Shown in pieces: positions 7,531-15,424 of a stretch of 64,000 nt of DNA. The stretch is from an uncultured Actinomycetes bacterium (GTDB lineage: Bacteria; Actinomycetota; Acidimicrobiia; Acidimicrobiales; Ilumatobacteraceae), in NCBI GenBank assembly GCA_937927625.1, contig CALBSD010000128.1:1-64000 (forward strand), read 5' to 3'. Position 1 is the first letter of the stretch. The number at the start of each line of letters is the position of its first letter. The position numbers and the translations under genes were made by a program. The notes beneath the pieces are model-generated. The model saw only the letters and a list, made by a program, of their open reading frames with translations, ran no database searches and had not been told where the DNA came from.

Positions 7531-8655
7531 CTACAAACCGAGTCGTTCAGCAACGAGACGCAACTTTGCGTCTGGCTGCACCACCGCGACACGCACATTG
7601 CGGGAACCGCCTGCGCCATAGAAGTCACCGGGACTCACTAGTGCCCCACCTTCACGTGCAAGTCGCTCTGTGAAGTCCCACGCATCTTCTGCATCGAACC
7701 ACAAGTAGAAACCGCCATCAGGCATGCCGATGTTGATGCCCGACCACTTCGACAACGTGGTGGCCATGTATTCAAGACGCGAGCGATAGCGATCACGTTG
7801 CACTGCGACATGCTCATCGTTATCGAGAGCTGCAACACCAGCGGCCTGTGCAGGGCCCGGCACCATGAAACCAGCGTGCTTACGCACCTCTTTGAGGTAT
7901 TCCACGATCTCTGCATCACCTGCATAGAAACCGACACGCACACCGGCAAGGTTCGAACGCTTCGACAACGAATGCACGGCAATCACGCCATCAAGACCAT
8001 GCTGCAAAATGGATTGAGGTGATGTTGACCACGTGAACTCTGCGTAGCACTCATCGCTGAACACAGGAACGTTGTTCTTACGGCCCCAATCTGCGGCGTA
8101 CTTCAAATCATCAAGACCACCCGTGGGGTTGCTGGGGCTATTCACCCACAACATCAACGCCCTATCAATGTCATCTTGCGAAATGGATGCGAAGTCCATG
8201 TGGCCCCCTGCATTCATCGGCACAGCAAGTGGACGAAGTCCCGCAAGAATTGCACCCATCTCATAGGTGGGATACGCAACAGATGGATAAATCACGGTGT
8301 CGCGATTAGGGCGACGCAACTTCATGTACTGCGGTGTGGTTGCAACGAATTCTTTTGTTCCGATGCATGCAGCGATGCGAGACAGAGGAACATCAATTGA
8401 GAAACGACGTCCCATCCAACGTGCAATAGAACGACGCAATGCTTCAGAACCAATCGATGCGGGATAACCGCGTTCTGAACCGGAACCAGCAAGAGCATCA
8501 ATCACTGCTTGTGGCGGTGGGTCACATGGCGTGCCAATAGAGAGATCAACGATGCCGCCCTCATGTGCTGCGGCCATCTTCTGATACGCGTCGAGACGGT
8601 CGTACGGGTATGGAGGTGGCTCGAAGCCCACGAGGTCTCTGTTGATGTCAGCCAT
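7531..8655 (-). CDS. dapC: Succinyldiaminopimelate transaminase
   Basis: PLP-dependent class I/II aminotransferase of the lysine/diaminopimelate pathway, 374 residues. The PLP lysine is in HSLSKRSNLAGVRVG, the hallmark of actinobacterial DapC; NSPSNPTGG and SDECYAEF are the usual PLP-contact motifs. The start is the ATG at 8655, giving MADINRDLVGF; an open frame continues upstream to 8856 but overlaps hflX and has no family similarity. hflX ends 7 bases upstream. dapF, from the same pathway, is two genes upstream, so the unit couples peptidoglycan/lysine precursor genes to hflX and the mia genes. Confidence 0.9.
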   Translation of the reverse strand: MADINRDLVGFEPPPYPYDRLDAYQKMAAAHEGGIVDLSIGTPCDPPPQAVIDALAGSGSERGYPASIGSEALRRSIARWMGRRFSIDVPLSRIAACIGTKEFVATTPQYMKLRRPNRDTVIYPSVAYPTYEMGAILAGLRPLAVPMNAGGHMDFASISQDDIDRALMLWVNSPSNPTGGLDDLKYAADWGRKNNVPVFSDECYAEFTWSTSPQSILQHGLDGVIAVHSLSKRSNLAGVRVGFYAGDAEIVEYLKEVRKHAGFMVPGPAQAAGVAALDNDEHVAVQRDRYRSRLEYMATTLSKWSGINIGMPDGGFYLWFDAEDAWDFTERLAREGGALVSPGDFYGAGGSRNVRVAVVQPDAKLRLVAERLGL

Positions 8656-8662
8656 GGTGGTT

Positions 8663-9976
8663 CTAGTTTCCACCATTTGACGTGCTGACGACGAACTCCC
8701 GCAATCGACCTGCTGAGGCTTCGGACAAACGGGCACGAATACGCAGCCCCGTCTCGGCCTCCTCAATAGACACCACTTCACCTTCACGGTGCACAGACGC
8801 CACAATGTCGCCTCGCTCAAACGGCACCAGCAGCTCTGTGACTTTGCTGATGGCACGCATACGGTCCGAAAGGCGGCGCAGCAAAATGTCCATGCCTTCG
8901 TTCTTCAGCGCAGAGACGGCAACTGCACCTTGGTACTCCTCCACCAGCGAAGCACCATGGTCATCCAGCATGTCGGCCTTGTTGAACACGATGAACTCGG
9001 GAACATTGTCTGCGCCAATTTCCGACAACACTTCTCGCACTGCAGTGATTTGTTGATCAGGATGAGTCGCACTGCCATCCACCACATGCACCAACATGTC
9101 GGCCGCCGCTGCAACTTCCAATGTGCTCTTGAACGATTCGACAAGACCGTGTGGCAAGGCACGAATGAAACCAACAGTGTCGGTGAGCAACACCGGCTCA
9201 CCACCGGGCAAAGAGAGACGGCGAGTTGTCGGGTCGAGAGTCGCAAACAATCGGTCTTCCACAAGAACACCCGCACGCGTTAACGCATTCAGCAACGTCG
9301 ATTTTCCTGCGTTGGTGTATCCGACAATGACAACAGAGGCCAAGCCACTACGACTGCGGCTCTTGCGTTGTGTGGAACGAGTGCGCTGCAAATCTTTGAG
9401 GTCTCGCTCTAACTTTTCAATGCGACGCATGATGCGACGACGATCAACTTCAAGTCGAGTTTCACCAGGACCACGCGTACCGATACCGCCACCCTGCTGC
9501 GACAACCCAGCTTTTGCACCGCGGCGCAATCGCGGCAAGCGGTACCGCAACATGGCGAGTTCTACTTGCGCTTTACCTTCTTGGGTGTGAGCGTTCTGCG
9601 CGAAGATGTCGAGAATGACTGCAGTGCGGTCAAGTGCTGTTCGGCCGAGCACACGCTCCAAGTTGTACTGCTGACCTGGCGTGAGCTCGTTATCAAACAC
9701 CACAGTGTCGGCATCAAGTGCCAAGCACACTTCTTTTAGTTCTTCAACTTTTCCCTTGCCGATATAAAACGCCGGATCAGGAACATCTCGACGTTGTGTC
9801 ACACGAGCCGCTTCGTCTGCGCCTGCGGTATCAATCAGTAATGACAGTTCGTCAAGACCTTCTTCAGTGTCTTCGTCGGTATGGCCACCCATCGTGACGC
9901 CCACCAACACAATCCGTTCCCGAAAAGAGCGCTCAATCAGTGTCTGAGTGAGTGCCTCCTGGTACGGATTACTCAT
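8663..9976 (-). CDS. hflX: Ribosome-associated GTPase HflX
   Basis: GTPase that binds 50S subunits and splits stalled ribosomes. The 437 residues hold the N-terminal HflX domain (about 20-130, FYIGKGKVEEL), a coiled-coil linker (about 160-205, GGGIGTRGPGETRLEVDRR) and the G domain from about 215, with G1 GYTNAGKSTLLNAL, G3 DTVGFIRALPH and G4 NKAD. The ATG overlaps the dapF stop by 4 bases, so translation is probably coupled. Confidence 0.97.
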   Translation of the reverse strand: MSNPYQEALTQTLIERSFRERIVLVGVTMGGHTDEDTEEGLDELSLLIDTAGADEAARVTQRRDVPDPAFYIGKGKVEELKEVCLALDADTVVFDNELTPGQQYNLERVLGRTALDRTAVILDIFAQNAHTQEGKAQVELAMLRYRLPRLRRGAKAGLSQQGGGIGTRGPGETRLEVDRRRIMRRIEKLERDLKDLQRTRSTQRKSRSRSGLASVVIVGYTNAGKSTLLNALTRAGVLVEDRLFATLDPTTRRLSLPGGEPVLLTDTVGFIRALPHGLVESFKSTLEVAAAADMLVHVVDGSATHPDQQITAVREVLSEIGADNVPEFIVFNKADMLDDHGASLVEEYQGAVAVSALKNEGMDILLRRLSDRMRAISKVTELLVPFERGDIVASVHREGEVVSIEEAETGLRIRARLSEASAGRLREFVVSTSNGGN

Positions 9977-10779
9977 ACAGGAACCGTGATGGTTGCGATG
10001 TACGCAGCCGGCCCGATGAGAGTGGCTCGACGATCATCGGAAATACGCACGCGCGCAACGCCGCCATCCATATGCACGACGACTTCTTCAACACTCTTTG
10101 GGACAAGTCCCCACGACAAAGCTGCATCGGCAGCTGCACATGCACCCGTGCCACATGCGCGTGTAATGCCTGCGCCACGTTCATGGACACGCATGGTGAT
10201 GGCGTTGATGCCAGGGCCTTGTTCGATGATCTCAAGATTCACCTGCGGAACGATGGAACCGAGTCGACCGAGATCAACAAACGCAACTTCTTCAACACCA
10301 ACAACAGAGTGTGGATTACCGAGCGATACATGACTGACAGGACGCATCGGGTCGCATTCCAAACCTGCCCAGCCTTCTGGCTCATTGAGGTTGGTGACTT
10401 CACCCATGTCGACGCTGACTTGAATGACATCGCCATCCCAGTCGCCCACCACAGTTGCTGTGCGCATCCCTGCATCGGTGCGCACGTGATACGTGGTGTT
10501 GGCGGTGCCTTGTAACGCAGTATGTGCTGCTTGCACTAAACACCGAATGCCATTGCCGCTCATTTCGGCGACGCTGCCGTCGGCGTTATACAAACGCATG
10601 GTGAGGTTGGTGGAACCATCCATGCCCAGCAACAACAAACCATCGGCACCGATGCCAGTGGAACGTGCGCAGACGGCGCGTGCAACATCTGGCCATGCAT
10701 TTTCAGGCTCACCTTGGGCAAGGGCGTAGACGAGGAAATCGTTTTCTAAACCGTGGTGCTTGGTGAGAGTCGCGTGCAT
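9973..10779 (-). CDS. dapF: Diaminopimelate epimerase with Ser in place of first catalytic Cys
   Basis: Converts LL- to meso-diaminopimelate for peptidoglycan and lysine; 268 residues. ATG 10779 gives the family start MHATLTKHHGLENDF. GNPH and the second catalytic cysteine (C209 in RACGTGACA) are present. The first catalytic cysteine, normally in CGNG, is replaced: the codon is AGC, giving EMSGNGIRC with Ser74 and a cysteine six residues later (C80). The rest of the fold looks intact, so the enzyme may work differently or the clade may share the change. It lies 11 bases after miaA and overlaps hflX by 4 bases. Confidence 0.92.
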   Translation of the reverse strand: MHATLTKHHGLENDFLVYALAQGEPENAWPDVARAVCARSTGIGADGLLLLGMDGSTNLTMRLYNADGSVAEMSGNGIRCLVQAAHTALQGTANTTYHVRTDAGMRTATVVGDWDGDVIQVSVDMGEVTNLNEPEGWAGLECDPMRPVSHVSLGNPHSVVGVEEVAFVDLGRLGSIVPQVNLEIIEQGPGINAITMRVHERGAGITRACGTGACAAADAALSWGLVPKSVEEVVVHMDGGVARVRISDDRRATLIGPAAYIATITVPV

Positions 10780-10790
10780 TGGTTCACAGA

Positions 10791-11702
10791 CTAAGCGAGA
10801 GCAGCCACAACAAGAGGGGTGACTTCGGCGATTGGGTCGTTCTGTACCTCGACCCACTGAATTCGTGGGTCTCTGCGGTACCAACGCTCTTGGCGCACCG
10901 CGAATTGCTGGGTGCGAAGAATGGTTGCATCAATCGCCTCCTCGAGACTCCAGCGGCGCTCAATGTGCTCGATGATTTCCTTGTATCCCAGAGCTTGACG
11001 CGCCGTGTCGGAAATTCCCTTTGGCTCATTCATGATGCCGCGCACTTCGTCGACGAGACCAGCCTCAATCATTTTGTGGACACGCAATGCAATGCGCTCG
11101 CGAAGTGCCTCACGCTGCCACTTGATACCAATCTGCACAGTGTCGACCGGAGGGTACGTTCCAATGCCTTCACCAAACGAACTAAATGTCTTGCCACTTC
11201 CGAGGCACACTTCCAACGCACGAATCATGCGACGACGATTGTTCGGGTCGATCTTCTTCACCGCTTCAGGATCAAGTTCTGAAAGTTGTTCGTAGAGCGC
11301 TCTCGTGTCGCGATTCGATTCCAACTGTGCACGAATCTTTGGGTAATCCCCTGGCATGGACAAACCATCCACCAGAGATGTGACGTACAAGCCGGTGCCG
11401 CCGACAATCAGTTCACTTGCACCCTCTTTGCTGATCTTCTTTCGAGCAGCAGCAACATCTTCAACAAATCGCGCAACCGAGTAACGCTCATGGGGTTCTG
11501 CGACATCAATGCCGTAGTGCACAACTCGAGCTCGATCGTCGGTAGTGGGTTTTGCAGTGCCGATATCCATGCGGCGATACACCTGCATCGCGTCAGCAGC
11601 AATAATGTGCACGTTCGCAACGGTGGTTGCGGCTGCCATTGCAACATCACTCTTTCCACTTGCCGTGGGTCCAAGCACCACGACTGATTTGTTCATGGTC
11701 AC
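10791..11702 (-). CDS. miaA: tRNA dimethylallyltransferase
   Basis: Adds a dimethylallyl group to A37 of tRNAs that read U-starting codons; the product is then thiomethylated by MiaB, encoded just upstream. Residues 10-17 are the P-loop GPTASGKS, followed by DAMQVYRRMDIGTAKP, VGGTGLYV and the C-terminal QFAVRQERWYRRD. The length (303) is normal. The start is GTG 11702, three bases after the miaB stop; ATG 11696 is an alternative two codons inside. Confidence 0.95.
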   Translation of the reverse strand: MTMNKSVVVLGPTASGKSDVAMAAATTVANVHIIAADAMQVYRRMDIGTAKPTTDDRARVVHYGIDVAEPHERYSVARFVEDVAAARKKISKEGASELIVGGTGLYVTSLVDGLSMPGDYPKIRAQLESNRDTRALYEQLSELDPEAVKKIDPNNRRRMIRALEVCLGSGKTFSSFGEGIGTYPPVDTVQIGIKWQREALRERIALRVHKMIEAGLVDEVRGIMNEPKGISDTARQALGYKEIIEHIERRWSLEEAIDATILRTQQFAVRQERWYRRDPRIQWVEVQNDPIAEVTPLVVAALA

Positions 11703-11705
11703 GAG

Positions 11706-13133
11706 TTACGCCGTTGCAAGAGGGATACGAATCTTGTGTGTTGCCTCATGCAGCACTTCAACAAGGTGACCCTTGAGATAGTGCGCGGCTGCATCTTCGA
11801 TTTCAACATTGCAATAGGTGCCAGGACGCAACGGTTGTGGCACCGTGAAGTGCACCAACTTGAACTGGCGTGTGCGGCCAGACATGATGCGCGGGTCTTG
11901 CTTGCTCGGGCCGTCAACTACGACTTCTTCAATACGACCAATGCGTTCGCGATGCTTGCGCAGTGCACTGCGCTCCACCACCACGCGCAAACGATCGAAA
12001 CGATCGCCCACTTCGGCGGGGTCACAGAACTTCTCCACCATCAATGCGGCTTCTGTTCCTTCGCGTGGCGAGAAGATGAACTCAAACACAGAGTCGAAGT
12101 CAGCTTCAGCTGCAACTTCCATGGTGCGAACAAAGTCGGCTTCGGTTTCACCGGGGAAACCAACGATGATGTCGCTAGTGACGGCAATGTCAGGCATGAG
12201 ACGACGCGCTTCAGCAAGACGCTCGAGATAACGATCTGCGGTGTAGCCACGATGCATCAGCGACAACACGCGGTCGGAGCCTGATTGCAATGGGTAATGC
12301 AATTGCTCGCACACCGACGCAGTTTGCGCCATGGCTTCCAACACGTCGATACGCATGTCTTTCGGGTGTGGGCTTGTGTAGCGCACGCGGCGAATACCCG
12401 ACACTGCTCCGACATCGCGCAACAACTGTGCGAACTGCGGACTAGCAGAGACATCAGCTCCATCACGACGAGCAGCGAGCGAAAGATCGCGTCCGTAGCT
12501 GTTCACATTTTGACCAAGGAGAGTGACTTCCGTGATTCCTTGTGATGCAAGTGACTGCACTTCACCCACGATGTCGGCGAAGGGACGGCTGATTTCTTTG
12601 CCACGCACGGATGGAACGATGCAATACGCACACGTATTGTCACAACCAATCTGAATGGTGACCCACGCGTTGTACGAAGTCTCACGACGTGCAGGCAAAG
12701 CACTGGGGAACAACGCATGGTCGTCCATCACCGCTTCTTCAAGAATCTCCGTGATTGGTCCGTGTTCAGCAGCATGTGCCAATAACTCCGTGGTGCGATG
12801 CACGTTGTGCGTGCCCATCACGACGTCCACCCATGGTGCGCGCGTCTGAACGATGTCTTTGTCCTTCTGAGACAAGCAACCGCCCACAACAATGCGGCGA
12901 CCTTCCTTGGCGTCTTTCCATGTCTTGAGGTGACCCAAGGTGCCGTACAACTTGTTGTCGGCGTTCTCGCGAATACAGCAGGTGTTCAACACCACGACAT
13001 CAGCGTCAGCATCGTCTTCTGCTCGAGTCATGCCATCGGACTCCAGAAGGCCGGCAATGCGTTCGGAGTCATGTTCGTTCATCTGACACCCAAAGGTGCG
13101 CACAACATAAGACTCTGGGCTCTTGCCACTCAC
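11706..13133 (-). CDS. miaB: tRNA-2-methylthio-N6-dimethylallyladenosine synthase
   Basis: Radical SAM methylthiotransferase acting on i6A37 made by MiaA. The N-terminal MTTase domain has the three cysteines of the auxiliary cluster (FGCQMN, NTCCIREN, GGCLSQ); the radical SAM motif is CDNTCAYC; a C-terminal TRAM domain follows. The length is 475. The start is GTG 13133, giving MSGKSPESYVVRTFGCQMN. recA ends 124 bases upstream, where many actinobacteria carry recX; no recX is present here. Confidence 0.96.
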   Translation of the reverse strand: MSGKSPESYVVRTFGCQMNEHDSERIAGLLESDGMTRAEDDADADVVVLNTCCIRENADNKLYGTLGHLKTWKDAKEGRRIVVGGCLSQKDKDIVQTRAPWVDVVMGTHNVHRTTELLAHAAEHGPITEILEEAVMDDHALFPSALPARRETSYNAWVTIQIGCDNTCAYCIVPSVRGKEISRPFADIVGEVQSLASQGITEVTLLGQNVNSYGRDLSLAARRDGADVSASPQFAQLLRDVGAVSGIRRVRYTSPHPKDMRIDVLEAMAQTASVCEQLHYPLQSGSDRVLSLMHRGYTADRYLERLAEARRLMPDIAVTSDIIVGFPGETEADFVRTMEVAAEADFDSVFEFIFSPREGTEAALMVEKFCDPAEVGDRFDRLRVVVERSALRKHRERIGRIEEVVVDGPSKQDPRIMSGRTRQFKLVHFTVPQPLRPGTYCNVEIEDAAAHYLKGHLVEVLHEATHKIRIPLATA

Positions 13134-13191
13134 CCCATTGAGGCTACCGAGCCCTGCAGGACCGAGTCCCGAAACTGACCCGAGAATGCCG

Positions 13192-13222
13192 GAGAGCCGG
13201 CCCCCGCCTGGGACCGGCTCTC
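13192..13222. terminator. Hairpin between recA and miaB
   Basis: GAGAGCCGG (13192-13200) and CCGGCTCTC (13214-13222) form a perfect 9-base stem with a 13-base loop, starting 36 bases after the recA stop. There is no T-tract, so it may be a weak terminator or an mRNA 3'-end stabiliser rather than a strong stop. Confidence 0.4.
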
Positions 13223-13257
13223 ATACGAGTGGTAACTCGATGGTGGTGACTGACGAA

Positions 13258-14313
13258 TCAGTCAAGTTCGATAGGAGCTTCGTCCTTCTCGGAGAACTCA
13301 ACAACTTCTTCTTCGCCGTTGAGACCAGCCTGAGCACGAATCTTCTGCTCCATGTCGACCATGAGTTCAGGGTGATCATGCAAGTAGTTCTTCGCGTTCT
13401 CGCGACCCTGGCCCAACTGCTCACCTTCGTAGGTGAACCATGCGCCGGACTTCTTCGCGATGGCCATTTCGACTGCAAGGTCGAGCAATGCGCCTTCGCG
13501 GCTAATGCCCTTTCCGTACATGATGTCGAATTCAGCCTGACGGAATGGCGGAGCAACCTTGTTCTTCACAACCTTCACGCGAGTACGTGAACCGGTGACT
13601 TCTGCGCCGTCCTTGATGGCTTCAATACGACGGATGTCGAGGCGAACCGATGAATAGAACTTGAGTGCACGACCACCAGGTGTTGTTTCTGGCGAACCGA
13701 ACATGACGCCGATCTTTTCGCGCAACTGGTTAATGAAGATGCAGATGGTGTTCGACTTGTTGAGGTTTGCAGTGAGCTTGCGCAATGCCTGGCTCATAAG
13801 ACGAGCCTGCAAACCGACGTGACTGTCGCCCATGTCGCCTTCGATTTCTGCACGTGGTGTGAGTGCAGCAACGGAGTCGATAACAAGAACGTCGATTGCA
13901 CCGGAACGAATGAGCATGTCGGCGATTTCAAGTGCCTGCTCACCAGTGTCTGGCTGAGAGATGAGGAGTTGGTCGATGTCAACGCCGATTGCCTTGGCGT
14001 ACACAGGGTCCATTGCGTGCTCAGCGTCGACGTAGGCACAGATGCCGCCGTTGCGCTGTGCTTCTGCAACAACGTGCATAGCAAGGGTGGACTTACCGGA
14101 GGATTCTGGTCCGAAGATTTCAACAACGCGACCACGAGGTAAGCCGCCTACTCCGAGAGCAAGGTCGAGGGGAAGTGCGCCGGTGGGAATGGCCTCGATA
14201 GCCATCGAGCCCTTTTCTCCCATTCGCATGATGGAACCTTTTCCATACTGCTTGTCAATCTGGGCGAGTGCTGCATCAAGTGCTTTGTCGCGTTCTGGGC
14301 TTGGTGTGCTCAT
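13258..14313 (-). CDS. recA: Recombinase RecA
   Basis: ATP-dependent strand-exchange protein and co-protease of LexA, 351 residues. Walker [10 protein letters not shown] (about 69-77), [18 protein letters not shown] and the L2 region with [17 protein letters not shown] are all present; the C-terminus is acidic ([15 protein letters not shown]). GAAAGG lies 8 bases before the ATG at 14313. No intein is present. The promoter carries a perfect SOS box, so the gene is SOS-induced. Confidence 0.99.
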   Translation of the reverse strand: MSTPSPERDKALDAALAQIDKQYGKGSIMRMGEKGSMAIEAIPTGALPLDLALGVGGLPRGRVVEIFGPESSGKSTLAMHVVAEAQRNGGICAYVDAEHAMDPVYAKAIGVDIDQLLISQPDTGEQALEIADMLIRSGAIDVLVIDSVAALTPRAEIEGDMGDSHVGLQARLMSQALRKLTANLNKSNTICIFINQLREKIGVMFGSPETTPGGRALKFYSSVRLDIRRIEAIKDGAEVTGSRTRVKVVKNKVAPPFRQAEFDIMYGKGISREGALLDLAVEMAIAKKSGAWFTYEGEQLGQGRENAKNYLHDHPELMVDMEQKIRAQAGLNGEEEVVEFSEKDEAPIELD

Positions 14314-14393
14314 GGTGTGTGCCTTTCGGGTGCATCCCCAGCGGTTGCTGTGGAATTGCGGACTGTATGCAATGGGTGTGTTCGAACAACAAC

Positions 14394-14422
14394 ACTGTAA
14401 CTACGAACAGGTGTTCGGTCAA
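14394..14422 (-). promoter_or_regulatory. SOS promoter of recA with LexA box in the spacer
   Basis: On the minus strand TTGACC (14417-14422), a 17-base spacer and TACAGT (14394-14399) form the promoter. The box CGAACAGGTGTTCG (14404-14417) lies in the spacer and touches the -35. The same 14 bases occur upstream of the LysM gene. The leader to the ATG is about 75 bases. Confidence 0.85.
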
Positions 14423-14508
14423 GCATTTGTTATCGGCACCATGTGCACCGCTGTCCCCACTAGGTGGCAACCCAATTTCTTGGGCCGAGCTACCAGGACC
14501 TTAGCCAA

Positions 14509-15012
14509 TCAGGGCTTGGATTTCAGCCATTCTTCAGCCGCCGCAATGTCCTCATCGGACGGCGGGCGAATGAAGAGATCGACGCCCTGCCAGACGCAAT
14601 ACGTGAGGGGGTACGTGATGATTGGAACGAACACAGCCAAGATTCCGGCGACGATCAGGAGCGGCACGAGATCGATACCCACGGCCACCGAAATGACCAT
14701 CCAGACGATGATGCTGCCAAAGGTCATGAAAACGCCCATGGTCGCTGCACCAAGTTCGTAGCCCTCATACCCTCGCTCCCAGTTGATGCCACAGGTTTGG
14801 CATTGCGGAGCCTTTTTGTACCAGGAGATGAAAAATGAGCCTTTGCTTCCGCACCATGCACAGCGATGAAAGAGACCACGAAGAATCATGCGTGGCAGTG
14901 CCACGCGTTTGTGGTCATGAAGTGGATGTGTCAACGGGGCCTCCGAGAAGCGAACGAACAAAGCGCCTCTTGCTTTGCTCAAACTGTATGTCAACTCATC
15001 CCCCACACGCAT
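14509..15012 (-). CDS. DUF983-family membrane protein
   Basis: Small membrane protein of unknown function. A zinc-ribbon-like pair, CAWCGSKG and CQTCGINW, precedes two membrane segments (ATMGVFMTFGSIIVWMVISV and VPLLIVAGILAVFVPII), the layout of DUF983. The start is uncertain: the frame is open back to 15192 across tRNA-His, which cannot be coding. ATG 15012 (167 residues) is the first reasonable start but lacks a clear ribosome site; ATG 14889 (126 residues) would begin just before the zinc ribbon. It is transcribed away from recA's promoter and against the tRNAs. Confidence 0.7.
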   Translation of the reverse strand: MRVGDELTYSLSKARGALFVRFSEAPLTHPLHDHKRVALPRMILRGLFHRCAWCGSKGSFFISWYKKAPQCQTCGINWERGYEGYELGAATMGVFMTFGSIIVWMVISVAVGIDLVPLLIVAGILAVFVPIITYPLTYCVWQGVDLFIRPPSDEDIAAAEEWLKSKP

Positions 15013-15114
15013 CTGTTTTGGGGCTCGGCGGCTCTTGCTCACCGCAGACTTTTGACACAGTGATTTTCGCAGTTGGGAGAACCATGCGAAGGTGGCACAC
15101 TGTTGGTCTCCATG

Positions 15115-15191
15115 GTGGGCGTAGCTCAGTTGGTTAGAGCGCCAGGTTGTGGTCCTGGAGGTCGGGGGTTCGAGACCCCTCGTCCACCCCA
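15115..15191 (+). tRNA. tRNA-His (GTG)
   Basis: A full cloverleaf: acceptor GTGGGCG/CGTCCAC, D arm GCTC/GAGC, anticodon stem CCAGG/CCTGG with loop TTGTGGT-type and anticodon GTG, T arm GGGGGTTCGAGACCCC. The discriminator is C and the preceding base 15114 is G, giving the G-1:C73 pair typical of tRNA-His. CCA is encoded (15189-15191). Confidence 0.96.
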
Positions 15192-15197
15192 TTCGCT

Positions 15198-15225
15198 CGC
15201 TGGCACCGAGAAATCGGTGCCAGCG
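15198..15225 (+). terminator. Perfect 12-base-pair hairpin after tRNA-His
   Basis: CGCTGGCACCGA, a GAAA loop and TCGGTGCCAGCG form a perfect stem 6 bases after the tRNA CCA. No T-tract follows, so it may be a termination or 3'-processing element of tRNA-His. Confidence 0.5.
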
Positions 15226-15280
15226 GAATGAATGTTTGGGTAACGCCGTGGAGCACCGTCTAAGGTGAGAACTTCATAAC

Positions 15281-15353
15281 GCGCCTTTAGCTCAGCCGGT
15301 AGAGCAACGGACTCTTAATCCGCAGGTCCTGGGTTCGATCCCCAGAGGGCGCA
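15281..15353 (+). tRNA. tRNA-Lys (CTT)
   Basis: Acceptor GCGCCTT/AGGGCGC, D arm GCTC/GAGC, anticodon loop CTCTTAA with anticodon CTT, T arm CTGGGTTCGATCCCCAG, discriminator A. CCA is not encoded. It ends 8 bases before a strong terminator. Confidence 0.96.
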
Positions 15354-15360
15354 CAGTACG

Positions 15361-15390
15361 AAAAGCCCAGCGATTTCTCGCTGGGCTTTT
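15361..15390. terminator. Bidirectional terminator between tRNA-Lys and the LRR gene
   Basis: AAAAGCCCAGCGA, a TTTC loop and TCGCTGGGCTTTT form a 13-base stem with T-runs on both strands. It can end tRNA-Lys transcription and that of the leftward LRR gene, whose stop is at 15425. Confidence 0.9.
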
Positions 15391-15424
15391 GTTATTCCCT
15401 GACTCATGGCCCTGAAATCAATCG

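Noticed and set aside
15013..15192. Long N-terminal extension of the DUF983 protein
   Set aside because: The frame would run through tRNA-His on the opposite strand and matches nothing in the family.
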